A stretch of DNA of 64,000 bases from Hymenobacter nivis (GCF_006439025.1 NZ_RCYZ01000007.1:182825-246824), one strand, 5' to 3'; positions 1 to 9,819 are shown, numbered from the stretch's first letter. The notes: generated by a model from the sequence alone, not told the origin. Translations and numbers: made by a program.

Positions 1-609
1 GGCCACCGCAAAGCGAAAGTCGTCGGCCACCTTGCTCCAGAGCGCATCGTTGGTCAGCGCCACGTTCGAGATGGTGGGGTACTGGTCGGTGGGTATGGTT
101 TCGTCGATGTACGGCACGTACTTGAACATCTCCTTGAGCAGGAAGTAGAAGTGCCCGCGCAGGAAGCGCATCTCGCCCTGGCGCACGGCCTTGTTGGGCA
201 TGGCGGCCACGTCGATGGCGTCGAGGCGGCGCAGCGCGTCGTTGGCCCGCGAAATGCTCAGGTACATGCGGTACCAGAACTCATCGGTGTTGCTGATATC
301 GACGCGGTTGAAGGTAAAGGTTTCGTAGAAGTGAAACGCGTCCACGTCGGCCGTGCCGCCCCCACCCTTGTAGGCGTCGCCGCCGCGCACGTTGCCGTAG
401 GGCCACATGGAGGTGTAGGGCACGTAGTAGATGTCGTTGCCGAGCTGCGAGTAGGCGGCAATTACCTGTTTTTCAATATTATCCGGGGTATTCAGCTGCG
501 AGTCGTCGAGCGCACCGGTGGGGCTTACGTTCAAAAAACTTTTGTCGTTGCAGCTCACCGTAAGGGTAAGCAGCGAGAAAGCCAGCAGGCCAGTTTGGAG
601 GAATTTCAT
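1..609 (-). CDS. SusD/RagB-family outer-membrane lipoprotein (3' part missing)
   Basis: Surface lipoprotein that would cap the SusC channel and bind the nutrient for import. The 203 visible residues start at the ATG at 607-609 and run off the left edge. The N-terminus has a lipoprotein signal with lipobox LTVSC near residue 20, followed by CNDKSFLNVSP, typical of SusD mature ends. The helical TPR-like segment contains the family-like stretches WYRMYLSISRANDALRRL and EMRFLRGHFYFLLKEMFKYV. It starts 24 nt after the susC-like stop at 633, so the two are co-transcribed. Family assignment is firm. The substrate cannot be told because no glycoside hydrolase or other enzyme of the locus is in view; these would lie beyond the left edge. 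Confidence 0.93.
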   Translation of the reverse strand, partial: MKFLQTGLLAFSLLTLTVSCNDKSFLNVSPTGALDDSQLNTPDNIEKQVIAAYSQLGNDIYYVPYTSMWPYGNVRGGDAYKGGGGTADVDAFHFYETFTFNRVDISNTDEFWYRMYLSISRANDALRRLDAIDVAAMPNKAVRQGEMRFLRGHFYFLLKEMFKYVPYIDETIPTDQYPTISNVALTNDALWSKVADDFRFAVA

Positions 610-632
610 GGGAATTAGCGCTAGCGTATCAA

Positions 633-3600
633 TTAGAAAGAGACGTTGAGGCCGGCAGTGAACACGCGCGGAACGGGGTACTGGTAGTTGGTGACCTCGG
701 GGTCGGGGCCGGTGAACTGCTTGCTCTTAATGGTGAAGAAGTTCTGGCCCTGCACGTAGAAGCGCACGTTTTGCAGCCGGATTTTGCTCACCAGCGCGGT
801 GGGCAGGTTGTAGCCCAGCTGGAAGTTGCGCAGCTTTAGGTAAGAAGCATTTTCGATGAAGTAGGTCGAGGCGCGCCCTTCGTTGTTGGAGTTGACAAGG
901 GTAAGGGATGGCACCGAGGAGCCCGTGTTGGTGGGCGACCAGGCATCGAGCAGGCGCTGCCCCCAGTTTTCACCCGAAGCCAGCGACGCGAAATCGGTGC
1001 GGAACTTTGCATTGTTGTTGGCATACAGCCCCTGCACGCCCTGCAAAAACACCTGCACGTCGAAGCCCTTCCACGACGCGCCCAGGTTGAGGCCGTAGTT
1101 GAAATCCGGAATGGCCTCCGAAATCCAGGTCTGGTCGAAGTTGTCGATTTTGCCGTCGCCGTTCAGATCTTTGTAGCGGATGCGGCCGGGAGCAGCGCCC
1201 ACCTGGGTGGGGCCCCCGCTCACTTCGGTGGCATTCTGGTACAGCCCGTCGGCCACGTAGCCGTATATGGCGTTGATGGAATGGCCGAGGCGCGTCACGT
1301 CCTGGCCGTTGCCGCCGTAGGCGTTAATCACCTCATCCGGCAGGTAGGTGAGCTTGTTGCGATACGTCGAAAGATTGCCGGTAACGTTGAAGGTCAAACC
1401 ATTAGCCAGCGTATTCTGGTAGCCGAGCAGAAATTCCCAGCCCGAGTTCCTGATGGAAGCGCCGTTCACGAACTTGTCGCCGCCTTCGCCCACCACGCCG
1501 AGGTAGGGCAGGTTCACGAGGATGTCGGTGCTGTTCTTGATGAAGTAGTCGACCGAGCCGGTAAGCTTGTTGCCCAAAAAGCCGAAGTCCGCCCCAATGT
1601 TGGTCTGGGTAGTGGTTTCCCACTTCAGGTTCGGGTTGGCCTGCTGCACCCGGCGGTAGCCCGAGAGCAGGTTGGTATCGTTGCCGTAGATATCGTAGGC
1701 CGTGCCGATGTCGTAGGCAAAGTTGGGGTCGAGCGTGCCCAGGCTCGACTGGTAGATGGCCCGCGAGGCGTAGCTGGCAATGTCCTGGTTGCCGGTCTGG
1801 CCCCAGCCGGCGCGCAGCTTCAGGTCGGAGATGAACGCCACCTTGTCTTTCAGGAAACTCTCCTCGCTGAGGCGCCAGCCGCCCGACACCGCCGGGAAGA
1901 TACCAAACTGGTTATCAGCCCCAAATCGTGAGGAACCATCGCGGCGCACCGTGCCCGACAGCAGGTAGCGGTCCTTGTAGGCGTAGTTGACCTTGGCAAA
2001 ATAGGAGGCTAGCCGGTACGAGTTGGCCGAGCCGCCGTTATCCTTGTTAGCCGAGCCGGCATCGAGCACGATGTAGTTAGGGTCCTGGCTGGCAAAGTTG
2101 GTGCGCGAGGCGTAAAAAGCCTCCTGGTTGTAGCTGATGCGCTCATTACCCACCAAAACGCTCAGCGTATGGTCGCCGCCGCCCAGGCTCAGGTCGTAGT
2201 TCAGGGTGTTCTGCCACACCCAGTTGCCGAAGGTGCTTTCGTTGTTGGTAACCCGGTTGTTGGCATTGGAGAGGTAGCCCGCCGTGAAGGTTTTGTACAG
2301 CTCGTTGTACTTATAGAGCGAGTAGTCGATGCCAAAGCTGGTGCGCAGGTGCAGCCCCTTGATGATTTCGGCATCGGCAAACCCGTTGCCGAAGAGGCGG
2401 TACAGGTCCGAGCGGTTCTGCTGGTTGTCGGTGAGCAGGCGCACGGGGTTGTCGCGGTCGCCAATGCCGTTGACCGGGCCGCCCCAGCCCACGCCGTCCA
2501 CGGTGTGCACGGGCACGATGTTGAGCAGCTGGCTGCTGCGGTCACGTATCAGGTTCAGGTCGTACTGGGCTTCCTGCAACTTACTCACCGTCAGGTTCTG
2601 GCCTATCTTGAGGTGGTCGCCCAGCAGCGAGTAGTCCGAGTTGAGGCGGCCCGTCCAGCGGTCGGCACCGGTGAATTTCAGCGTGCCCGAGTTCTTGTAG
2701 TAGTTCAGCGAAAACAGCACGCCGCCGTGCTCGCCGCCGTTGCTCACGTTCACGTTGTACTGCTGCACAATGGCCGTCTGCTGGGTTTCCTTAAACCAGT
2801 CGGTATCGGCCGTGCGCTGCGTCTTGGCCGCGTCCAGAAACTCCGGTACCACCACGTTGTCGAGCACCGGCTGCCCGTTGGGGCCCTGGTGCGACTGAAA
2901 ATTGTAGAACGGGATGTTGGGCGTCGCGCCGTCGTTTATCGCCGCCTGCCAGTAGATGCGCCCGTAGTCGTTGGTATTGAGCATCTTGATGTGCGGACCC
3001 GGCGTTTGGGCCGACACGAAGCTGGAAACATCCACTCGCGTCACGCCCTTCTTCGCCTTGCGCGTCGTGATGATAATCACGCCGTTGCCGGCCCGCGAGC
3101 CGTAGATGCTGGCCGCCGAGGCATCCTTCAGCACCTGAATGCTCTCGATGTCGTTCTGGTTGAGCTGGTTGATGCCCGTCTTGGTCGGGATGCCGTCAAT
3201 CACGTAGAGCGGGTCGTTGTTGCCCAGCGTGCCGAAGCCCCGGATGCGCACGGCCGCGTTGGCGCCGCTCGGCGAGCCGTCGGTCGTCACCTGCACGCCC
3301 GGCACCCGCCCCTGCAGGTTGTTGACCACGTTGTTGGAGGTCATGCCCTTCACTTCGTCCACCTTCACCACCGCTACTGCGCCCGTCAGGTCGGCGCGCT
3401 TCTGCGTTTGGTAGCCCGTCACTACCACTTCGCTTAGGGCCTGGCTGTCCGTAACCAGGGCCACCGTGAACGTGGTGCGGCCCGCCACAGGCACCTGCTG
3501 CGTTACGAAGCCCACCGACGAAATTATCAGGGTGGCGTTGTCGGGCACGGTAAGCGAGAAGTTACCTTCGACGTCGGTTGAAGTGCCCGAGCTAGTGCCT

Positions 3601-3809
3601 TTCACTACCACCGTTACCCCCGGCAGGCCCACGCCCTTGTCGTCGTTGACGCGGCCGCTGATCTTAATGTCGGCTAGTAAGCTGTTGTTAGACCGGGTGG
3701 AAAAAGCACTGGCTAGCGGCGTGGCCGGGCCCGCAACCACCGCAAAAGGAGTGGCCACGAGCAGCGTCGGGAGCACGAGTTGGCGTGCAAGTAGTACACG
3801 TGTTCGCAT
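633..3809 (-). CDS. SusC/RagA-family TonB-linked outer-membrane transporter
   Basis: TonB-dependent channel that imports oligosaccharides or peptides across the outer membrane with its SusD partner. At 1058 aa it has the usual family length. I place the start at the ATG at 3807-3809 (MRTRVLLARQL...), which gives a signal peptide ending around LASA. The open frame extends 64 codons further upstream, but that part does not look like a signal sequence. Order of domains: CarboxypepD_reg-like repeat (about 46-110, ISGRVNDDKGVGLPGVTV), the SusC signature SEVVVTGYQTQKRADLTGAV (about 128), plug domain with GRVPGVQV and DPLYVIDGIP, then the 22-strand barrel. It leads an operon with the SusD gene, and the hybrid regulator immediately upstream probably controls it. 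Confidence 0.95.
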   Translation of the reverse strand: MRTRVLLARQLVLPTLLVATPFAVVAGPATPLASAFSTRSNNSLLADIKISGRVNDDKGVGLPGVTVVVKGTSSGTSTDVEGNFSLTVPDNATLIISSVGFVTQQVPVAGRTTFTVALVTDSQALSEVVVTGYQTQKRADLTGAVAVVKVDEVKGMTSNNVVNNLQGRVPGVQVTTDGSPSGANAAVRIRGFGTLGNNDPLYVIDGIPTKTGINQLNQNDIESIQVLKDASAASIYGSRAGNGVIIITTRKAKKGVTRVDVSSFVSAQTPGPHIKMLNTNDYGRIYWQAAINDGATPNIPFYNFQSHQGPNGQPVLDNVVVPEFLDAAKTQRTADTDWFKETQQTAIVQQYNVNVSNGGEHGGVLFSLNYYKNSGTLKFTGADRWTGRLNSDYSLLGDHLKIGQNLTVSKLQEAQYDLNLIRDRSSQLLNIVPVHTVDGVGWGGPVNGIGDRDNPVRLLTDNQQNRSDLYRLFGNGFADAEIIKGLHLRTSFGIDYSLYKYNELYKTFTAGYLSNANNRVTNNESTFGNWVWQNTLNYDLSLGGGDHTLSVLVGNERISYNQEAFYASRTNFASQDPNYIVLDAGSANKDNGGSANSYRLASYFAKVNYAYKDRYLLSGTVRRDGSSRFGADNQFGIFPAVSGGWRLSEESFLKDKVAFISDLKLRAGWGQTGNQDIASYASRAIYQSSLGTLDPNFAYDIGTAYDIYGNDTNLLSGYRRVQQANPNLKWETTTQTNIGADFGFLGNKLTGSVDYFIKNSTDILVNLPYLGVVGEGGDKFVNGASIRNSGWEFLLGYQNTLANGLTFNVTGNLSTYRNKLTYLPDEVINAYGGNGQDVTRLGHSINAIYGYVADGLYQNATEVSGGPTQVGAAPGRIRYKDLNGDGKIDNFDQTWISEAIPDFNYGLNLGASWKGFDVQVFLQGVQGLYANNNAKFRTDFASLASGENWGQRLLDAWSPTNTGSSVPSLTLVNSNNEGRASTYFIENASYLKLRNFQLGYNLPTALVSKIRLQNVRFYVQGQNFFTIKSKQFTGPDPEVTNYQYPVPRVFTAGLNVSF

Positions 3810-4129
3810 GGGAAATGGTAGAAAAAGGGTGGGAGAATTACCGCGCTGGGGCCCTGTTGAGCAGGGCCGCAAACGGTTGCGAGTAGCGAACCAGCAGGCA
3901 ACCGAACCCAGCAGGAGTAGCAAGGCTTCGGATAAATGCAGCAGCTTCAGGACCCAAAGGTGGGCCGTCTCAGCCCCGAGGTGGTAGCACGATTCACCCA
4001 AATACTATCATTATTTGATCAGCCCAAGAGAATAATGCAACTATCTGTAGAACAGCGCTTTTATCAATAAACGCGTCTCTCAGTCACTAACTCGGCTAGT
4101 GGTAATGTTACCCCGCTATCGGAATTGGT
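3810..4129. other. 320-bp gap upstream of susC-like gene
   Basis: Holds the untranslated leader and presumed promoter of the susC/susD operon and the 3' end of the regulator transcript; all three genes face left. It is less GC-rich around 3,990-4,090. A small palindrome GGTAA-TG-TTACC lies at 4101-4112, only 18 bp from the regulator's stop, and could be an operator or chance. No exact TAnnTTTG is present; the closest is CACCTTTG on the minus strand near 3955-3962. I could not identify a regulator binding site with confidence. Confidence 0.4.
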
Positions 4130-6913
4130 TCACACGTTGGGGGTCGTGTGCAGGGCCCGGAACTCGGAAGGCGAGATGTGGTACTTGGCCTTGAAGGTGG
4201 CCGAGAAATAGGACGGCGATGAAAAGCCCAGGCGATAGGCAACTTCCGCAATCGTTAGCTCCGTATCGAGCAATTGCTGCCGGGCCTTGGTGAGCCGGAT
4301 GCCCTGCACAAAGTCCGTAACCCCAGTGCCGAGTAGCGCCTTCACCTTGCGGTAGAGTTGCACCCGGGAGATGCCGAGCCGGTGCGCAATGTCCTCCACG
4401 CTCAGGTTCGAATTGTCCAGGTTGGCTTCCACGATGGCAGTGAGGTCGCCGAGGAATTTTTGGTCCACGCGTTGCGGGGCCACGGTGGCGGTGTCCACGC
4501 TTAGCTCGCGGCGGAAATGCTCGCGCTGCCGCTCCTGGTTGCTCAACAGGGTGCGCAGGTTTTCGAGCAGAAATGTAGGGTTGAAGGGTTTGGTCAGGTA
4601 CAGGTCGGCCCCGGCTTGTACGCCTTCCACCTGCTGCTCGGGCGCGTCGCGGGCCGTTAGCAGCACCACCGGAATGTGGCTCGTGCGCCAGTCGCCCTTG
4701 AGCTGGGCCACTACCTCCAGGCCGCTCAGGCCGGGCATCATCACGTCGCACACCACCACGTCGGGAATAGTTTCGGCGGCCAGGCGCAGGCCCGTGGCGC
4801 CGTCGGCAGCCGTTTGCACCTGGAAGTGGGCGCGGAGCTTCTGGGCCAGAAAGGCGTTGACCTCCGCGTTGTCTTCGATGACCAGCACCAACGCCTTGTT
4901 GTCCTTGCCGCTCAGCCGCACGGCCGCCGCGTCGTTGGGCGTGGTCTCGGGGCCCACTTCCTCGGCCAGCATGAGCAGCGGCGCGGGCGGCCCGGCACTG
5001 CGCAGGGCCACCGGCAGCTCCTGCGGTAGCGTCACGACGAAGGTGGTGCCCTGGCCCGGCTGGCTTGTGAAGGTAAGCTCGCCTTGGTGCAGGCGTACCA
5101 GGCCCAGGGCCAGGGCCAGGCCCATGCCCGAGCCCTTGGCTGCGCTTGGGTGGCCCTGGTAAAACCACTCGAAGATGTGGGCCCGGTCTTCGGCGCTGAT
5201 GCCCGGGCCGGTGTCCTCCACACTGACGCGCACGCTGTGCTGGGCCGGCACGAGCTGAATGCTAACGGTGATCTGCCCGCGCTCGGGCGTGAATTTCAGG
5301 GCGTTGGACAGCAGGTTGAAAAAGACTTTGTCGAGAATGTTCACGTCGAACCAGAGCCGGATGCTGGGCTCGGCGGGCAGGAAGCGCAACGCGATGCCGC
5401 GCTGGCGGGCAGGCCGCTCAAACACGTCCATAATTTCGCGCACGAAGGCCACCAAATTGCCTTCGGTGGCCCGCACGGGCATTTTGCCCACGTCAATTTT
5501 GCGGAAGTCCAGGAGCTGGTTCACCAGTTGGAGCAGGCGCTGCGTGTTGCGGCGCACCAGGCCCAAGTCGTGGCGTTGCGGGGCGGAAAGCGTGCCGCCA
5601 CTGGTGAGCAGTTCCTCCACCGGGCCCATGATGAGGGTAAGCGGCGTGCGCAGCTCGTGCGAGAAGTTGGTGAAAAAGCGCAGCTTGGCCTCCGTTTCCA
5701 CCCGGGCCTGCTCGGCCAGGGCCTGAATTTGGTTGCGCTGGGTTCGAATCTCGCCGTTCTGCCCCGCCAGCTTGCGCGTAATGCGGCGGTTGGCGCGCAG
5801 GGCCCGCCACGCCAGCACGCCCAGGGCCACCGCCCCCAGCAGCGACGCCGCCAGCACGTACAGCACGGTTTGCTGGTTGGTGTAGGTGGCCAGCTGGGCC
5901 TGCAACAGGCCCTGCTGCCGCTGAATGTCCTGCTGCTGCTGGTCCAGCTTTTCGGTCTGCATCTTCACGGTCAGCACGTCCGTCGAGTCGATGACCATCG
6001 TGCTGAGGAGGTTTTCTTTGTCGTAGGGCTGCTGCCGCAGAATGCGCATGGCCGTGCGGATGGCTTCTTCGCCGCCCGTCGGGTAGAGGAGCGTGGCCGC
6101 CAACACCTTGTCCTGCACCAGCTGAATCCCCCCCTGGGGCCCCGCTAGCCCGTCTACGCCCAGCACTTTTATGCGGCGGTCGAGGCCCAGTTGCTTGCAC
6201 ACCTGGTGAGCGCCCAGGGCCATGCGGTCGTTGTGGGCAAAAATCAGGGTCACCTCGGGGTGGGCCCGTAGCACGGCCGGCAGCGCCTGCACCACCGACG
6301 GGCGCTTCCAATCGCCCTGCACCTGCGCCACGAGGCGCACGCCCGGCGCAGCGGCCAACCCCTGCACAAATCCCCGGTGCCGGTCAATTGAGGGCGAAGC
6401 GCCCACTTCCCCCAGTATTTCCAGTACGCTGCCGTGCTGATGCAGCAGGCTGCTGGCGTAAGCCCCGGCCGTCTGGCCCACTTCCAGGTTGTTGCCGCCC
6501 ACGTAGGCGGTGTAAAGTTTTGAAGTAGTGCGGCGGTCGAGGATCACCACGGGGATGCCCCGGTTGAATACCTCTTCCACGATAGGCGTAATCGGCTCTG
6601 CTTGGTTTGCCGACACGATGAGTAAGTCGATGCCTTCGCGCAAAAACTCCTGAATGTGTTGCCGCTGCAAGGCGCTGTTGTCGTGCGCGTCTTTCATGTG
6701 AAACGTCGCCTGCGGGTAAAAGCTTAGTTCCTTTTTCATGCCCGCCAGCATGGCTTGCCGCCAAGCATCGCCGTTGGTGCATTGCGAAAAGCCGATCCGG
6801 TAGGGCTGCGGAGCCGGCGCTGTGCAACTGCTGACAACCGTTCCGAAAAACCAGCACAGTCCCCACACCACCAAAGGGTACCAGTTCTTCCGGGCTGTGG
6901 TTGTGCTTTTCAT
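4130..6913 (-). CDS. Hybrid two-component regulator (HTCS) with periplasmic sugar-binding-like sensor
   Basis: One-protein signalling chain of 927 aa from the ATG at 6911-6913 (MKSTTTARKNWY); ten extra codons upstream are open but unlikely. Order: N-terminal signal/TM segment; periplasmic-binding-protein type 1 domain (about 35-315, PYRIGFSQCTNGDAWRQAM, VSANQAEP, FAHNDRMALGA); TM helix at about 350-372; HisKA with phospho-His in FSHELRTP (about 419); HATPase with NLLSNALKFTPERG and VEDTGPGIS; receiver domain with Asp in VVVCDVMMPGLSG and KPF lysine; AraC-type HTH at the C-terminus (RLGISRVQLYRKVKALLG ... RLGFSSPSYFSATFKAKY). Known Bacteroides relatives with this sensor type bind monosaccharides such as fructose. 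Next to susC/susD, it most likely activates that operon. Confidence 0.95.
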   Translation of the reverse strand: MKSTTTARKNWYPLVVWGLCWFFGTVVSSCTAPAPQPYRIGFSQCTNGDAWRQAMLAGMKKELSFYPQATFHMKDAHDNSALQRQHIQEFLREGIDLLIVSANQAEPITPIVEEVFNRGIPVVILDRRTTSKLYTAYVGGNNLEVGQTAGAYASSLLHQHGSVLEILGEVGASPSIDRHRGFVQGLAAAPGVRLVAQVQGDWKRPSVVQALPAVLRAHPEVTLIFAHNDRMALGAHQVCKQLGLDRRIKVLGVDGLAGPQGGIQLVQDKVLAATLLYPTGGEEAIRTAMRILRQQPYDKENLLSTMVIDSTDVLTVKMQTEKLDQQQQDIQRQQGLLQAQLATYTNQQTVLYVLAASLLGAVALGVLAWRALRANRRITRKLAGQNGEIRTQRNQIQALAEQARVETEAKLRFFTNFSHELRTPLTLIMGPVEELLTSGGTLSAPQRHDLGLVRRNTQRLLQLVNQLLDFRKIDVGKMPVRATEGNLVAFVREIMDVFERPARQRGIALRFLPAEPSIRLWFDVNILDKVFFNLLSNALKFTPERGQITVSIQLVPAQHSVRVSVEDTGPGISAEDRAHIFEWFYQGHPSAAKGSGMGLALALGLVRLHQGELTFTSQPGQGTTFVVTLPQELPVALRSAGPPAPLLMLAEEVGPETTPNDAAAVRLSGKDNKALVLVIEDNAEVNAFLAQKLRAHFQVQTAADGATGLRLAAETIPDVVVCDVMMPGLSGLEVVAQLKGDWRTSHIPVVLLTARDAPEQQVEGVQAGADLYLTKPFNPTFLLENLRTLLSNQERQREHFRRELSVDTATVAPQRVDQKFLGDLTAIVEANLDNSNLSVEDIAHRLGISRVQLYRKVKALLGTGVTDFVQGIRLTKARQQLLDTELTIAEVAYRLGFSSPSYFSATFKAKYHISPSEFRALHTTPNV

Positions 6914-7340
6914 AAGGAATAGCGAAAGAAAGGCACTGGCCACACCGTAAAATTCGCAGCGTTCTGGCTGTATGAGCTACGAAAGTAAGCAAGCGGCCAC
7001 CCCTGCATAACCACGGTCAGTTTGGGCCGTCCGGCTTCAACGGGTGGTCCGTTAGTGCAAAGCATTAATAAAGCGTGGGTCAGTGAGTTTTCGGCAGCAG
7101 CAGCCCGGCTTCTACTTACTACCCAACCAACTCCTAACTGGTGAGTGCTTAACTCGCTGCCCACGTTTTTTGCTGCTTTCCCGCGATGAGAAGCGCCCAC
7201 GCTTGGCACTGAATTATTCAACGCCCGATCAAGGCCATCTGCAAGGAAAAAGCCCCGCCGGACAATCCGAGCGGGGCCCCTGCCTTATTCTTGTCAATGT
7301 ATAGCCGGCCGGAACGGACCGAAACCAGAGAACCGGGGCC
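6914..7340. other. 427-bp intergenic region
   Basis: Contains the upstream region of the hybrid regulator and the terminator of the M61 peptidase (7246-7277). Short open frames on both strands here show no protein-like composition, start context or family resemblance. No exact TAnnTTTG was found on the minus strand in front of the regulator. Confidence 0.5.
7246..7277 (-). terminator. Rho-independent terminator of M61 peptidase gene
   Basis: On the minus strand GCCCCGC (7277-7271) pairs with GCGGGGC (7258-7252) across a 12-nt loop and is followed directly by five T. It lies 64 bp downstream of the peptidase stop codon. Confidence 0.75.
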
Positions 7341-9152
7341 CTATTTGCCCAGCCACTTGGCCAGCACTTTTTGCTGGGCGGCGGTGGGGTTGGGCAGCGG
7401 CTGAATGGTGAAGCGGCGGTCGGGGTCGGCGCGGTAGGTCAGGGTGAGCTCCCGGGGGAGGCCGTCGCGGCGCACCTGCAGCTTGAGGGGGGCCCCCACG
7501 GCCCCGCCTTGCAGGGCCTTCACCGACTCCTCGCCGGGCGCTGCGCCGTTGATGAGCAGCACCTCGTCGTTCACGTTCAGGCCGTCGGTCCAGGCCGCGC
7601 CGTCGCGCTCGGTGCCCGTGACGAGCAGGCGGCCGGTGCGGTTCGAGAACGTGGCCCCCACCGAGCCGTTGGGGTTGGCCGGGGCGCTGCTGAAGCCCAG
7701 GCCCGCGTAGCCGAAGGCCGTGGCGTAGTCCACGGTTTTGGTGTCGTACACGCTCTGCTTGAAGAAATCATCGAAGCGCCGGCCGGCCACCGTGGCCACC
7801 GCGTCCTGGTATTCCTGGTCGGTGAAGCCGCGGCCCAGCTTCTTGTAATACGTGTCGTAAAGCAGCCGGAATACGTCGTCGAGGTGCTTTTGGCCCTGGG
7901 TGGCGTTGACGATCATCAGGTCGAGCACCAGGCCGATGGTTTCGCCCTTGTCGTAGTAGCTGATGCCCGTGTTGGGCGAGTTTTCGTTGGGCCGGTAGTA
8001 CTTAATCCAGGCGTCGAAGCTGGCCTCCGACGCCGATTGAACCTTGTTGCCGGGCGTGTTTTCGACCGTGCCGATGGTACTGGCCAGGTGGTCGAGGTAG
8101 CCCTGCTGGTCGTAGTAGCCGGTGCGCTTGTTGATAAGGTTGGCGAAGTATTCGGTCATGCCCTCGCTCACCCACAGCATGTGCGTGTAATTCTCCTTGT
8201 CGTAATCGAAGGGCCCCAGGGCCACCGGCCGGATGCGCTTCACGTTCCAGAGGTGGAAGTACTCGTGGGCCGCCAGCCGCAGGAACGCCTTGTAGCCGGC
8301 CTCCGTGGTATAGGTGGCACGGTTCACCTCCAACGTGGTGGAATACAGGTGCTCCAGGCCCCCACCGCCGCGCTCCAGGTTGTGCACGATGAAGAGGTAG
8401 TGGTCGAGCGGGTTTTGGCCCACCACGGCCTGCGCACCCTCGCAAATCTTCTGCATGTCGGCCAGCAAGCGGTTTTCATCCACCTGGTAGGTGCCGTACA
8501 TGGCCACTTGGTGCACCGTGCCGTTGGCCGTGAATTGCAGCACTTTCTGGTTGCCAATTTCGATGGGCGAGTCAGCCAGCTCGTCGTAGCTGGCGGCCTG
8601 GTAGGTGAACTTGGCCCCGCCCGGGGCCGGCCGCAGGGCCGTGCTCACCTGCGCCCAGCCGGGGGCCGGCTGCACCGTGAGGGTGCTGGCCAGGCCCTTG
8701 TTCAAGGCCGGGTACACGAAGATGCTGCTGCCGTTGAGGTAGCCGTGGTCGGCGTCGACGAAGCTCGTGCGCACGCTTAGTTCGAAGGCGTACACGCGGT
8801 AGGCCACCTTAAAATCGGCCTGCTTGGGGTGGCGCACGCGCCAGGTGTTCTTGTCGATTTTCTCCACCGCCAGCGCCTGCCCGCTCGCGCCGGTGGCCCG
8901 GAAGCCCTCCACGTTCTTGGCGTATTCGCGCACCAGGTACGAGCCCGGGGCCCACACCGGCAGCTTCACGTCAGTATAATCCTGGGCGAAGCCGCTCAGG
9001 GCCACGCCCACCTCAAAGTAGTGGGTTTGGGGCGCGGGCATGGCCAGCGTGTAGCGCAGCGTGGGCGCCGGGGCCAGCGGGCGGGCCCCGGCGGGTGCGG
9101 CCAGCAGGGCCCCGGCGGCCAGGGCCCCCAGCAGGCGGAAGTGATTGGGCAT
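7341..9152 (-). CDS. M61-family metallopeptidase with PDZ domain
   Basis: Secreted or periplasmic zinc aminopeptidase of the glycyl-aminopeptidase type. 603 aa from the ATG at 9150-9152 (MPNHFRLLGALAAG), giving a clear Sec signal peptide ending near PAGA. The N-terminal beta domain contains VWAPGSYLVREYAKN, a hallmark of M61. The catalytic HEYFH is at residues 296-300 followed by LWNVKRIRP, with the distal Glu in WVSEGMTEYF. A C-terminal PDZ-like domain (about 500-590) carries GLNVNDEVLLINGAAP. Convergent with nothing nearby; a terminator lies downstream. A near-consensus TTACTTTG sits at 9185-9192 as a possible -7 element. Confidence 0.92.
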   Translation of the reverse strand: MPNHFRLLGALAAGALLAAPAGARPLAPAPTLRYTLAMPAPQTHYFEVGVALSGFAQDYTDVKLPVWAPGSYLVREYAKNVEGFRATGASGQALAVEKIDKNTWRVRHPKQADFKVAYRVYAFELSVRTSFVDADHGYLNGSSIFVYPALNKGLASTLTVQPAPGWAQVSTALRPAPGGAKFTYQAASYDELADSPIEIGNQKVLQFTANGTVHQVAMYGTYQVDENRLLADMQKICEGAQAVVGQNPLDHYLFIVHNLERGGGGLEHLYSTTLEVNRATYTTEAGYKAFLRLAAHEYFHLWNVKRIRPVALGPFDYDKENYTHMLWVSEGMTEYFANLINKRTGYYDQQGYLDHLASTIGTVENTPGNKVQSASEASFDAWIKYYRPNENSPNTGISYYDKGETIGLVLDLMIVNATQGQKHLDDVFRLLYDTYYKKLGRGFTDQEYQDAVATVAGRRFDDFFKQSVYDTKTVDYATAFGYAGLGFSSAPANPNGSVGATFSNRTGRLLVTGTERDGAAWTDGLNVNDEVLLINGAAPGEESVKALQGGAVGAPLKLQVRRDGLPRELTLTYRADPDRRFTIQPLPNPTAAQQKVLAKWLGK

Positions 9153-9277
9153 CGTCGAAAGGAAAAAGGAATAGAAAACCAAACCGCAAAGTAAGCCCCC
9201 CGGCGCGGCACCAACCTAGCGGCCCACGGCTGCGTTTAGCCCACCGGGGCCCCTTAGCGCCCCCATTCCCTTTGTCC

Positions 9278-9817
9278 ATGCGCATCATCTGGTTGATTTT
9301 TATTGGGCTGGCCGCCGCCATTGTCGGGCTGGCTCACCGTGGGGCCCCGGCACGGCCGGCCCCCAGCGCCCCCCCCGCCGCCCTGGTGCCAGTAGTGGCC
9401 GTGCCCCCCACCGCGGGCCGGGCCGACAGCGTGGTGGCCTTTGCCCTGCGGCAGCTGGGGGCCCCCTACCGCTACGCTGGCACCAGCCCCACCACGGGCT
9501 TCGACTGCTCGGGCTTTGTGCAGTTTGTGTACGGGCGCTTCGGCGTGGCCGTGCCCCATTCCACGGCCTTGCTCATCGGCGCGGGGCGGGAAGTACCGCG
9601 CGCCACGGCGCGGCCCGGCGACCTGGTGGTGTTTGCCGGCACGGCCCCGGGCAGCACCACGGCCGGCCACGCGGGCATCGTGGTATCGGCGGCGGGCGCG
9701 GTGCCGGTGCGCTTCGTGCACGCCTCCTCGGCGCGGCGCGAATCGGGCGTGAAGGTCAGCGCCATCGAGGGCACGGGCTACGAAACGCGGTTTTTGCAGG
9801 TGCGGCGGGTGCTTTAA
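9278..9817 (+). CDS. NlpC/P60-family cell-wall endopeptidase
   Basis: Probable gamma-D-glutamyl-L-diamino-acid peptidase acting on peptidoglycan in the periplasm. 179 aa from the ATG at 9278. N-terminal hydrophobic segment IIWLIFIGLAAAIVGL, then a Pro/Ala linker, then the NlpC/P60 domain from about residue 48. The catalytic triad is visible: Cys77 in FDCSGFVQF, His131 in AGHAGIVV, His148 in RFVHASS. The ATG lies 4 nt after TCCCTTTG (one base from the -7 consensus), so the message may have little or no leader. Divergent from the M61 gene. A perfect 15-bp inverted repeat starts two bases after the stop. Confidence 0.92.
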   Translation: MRIIWLIFIGLAAAIVGLAHRGAPARPAPSAPPAALVPVVAVPPTAGRADSVVAFALRQLGAPYRYAGTSPTTGFDCSGFVQFVYGRFGVAVPHSTALLIGAGREVPRATARPGDLVVFAGTAPGSTTAGHAGIVVSAAGAVPVRFVHASSARRESGVKVSAIEGTGYETRFLQVRRVL

Positions 9818-9819
9818 CG

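Noticed and set aside
6910..7221. A 103-codon minus-strand ORF upstream of the hybrid regulator
   Set aside because: No signal, no family, overlaps the regulator start; composition like random intergenic DNA.
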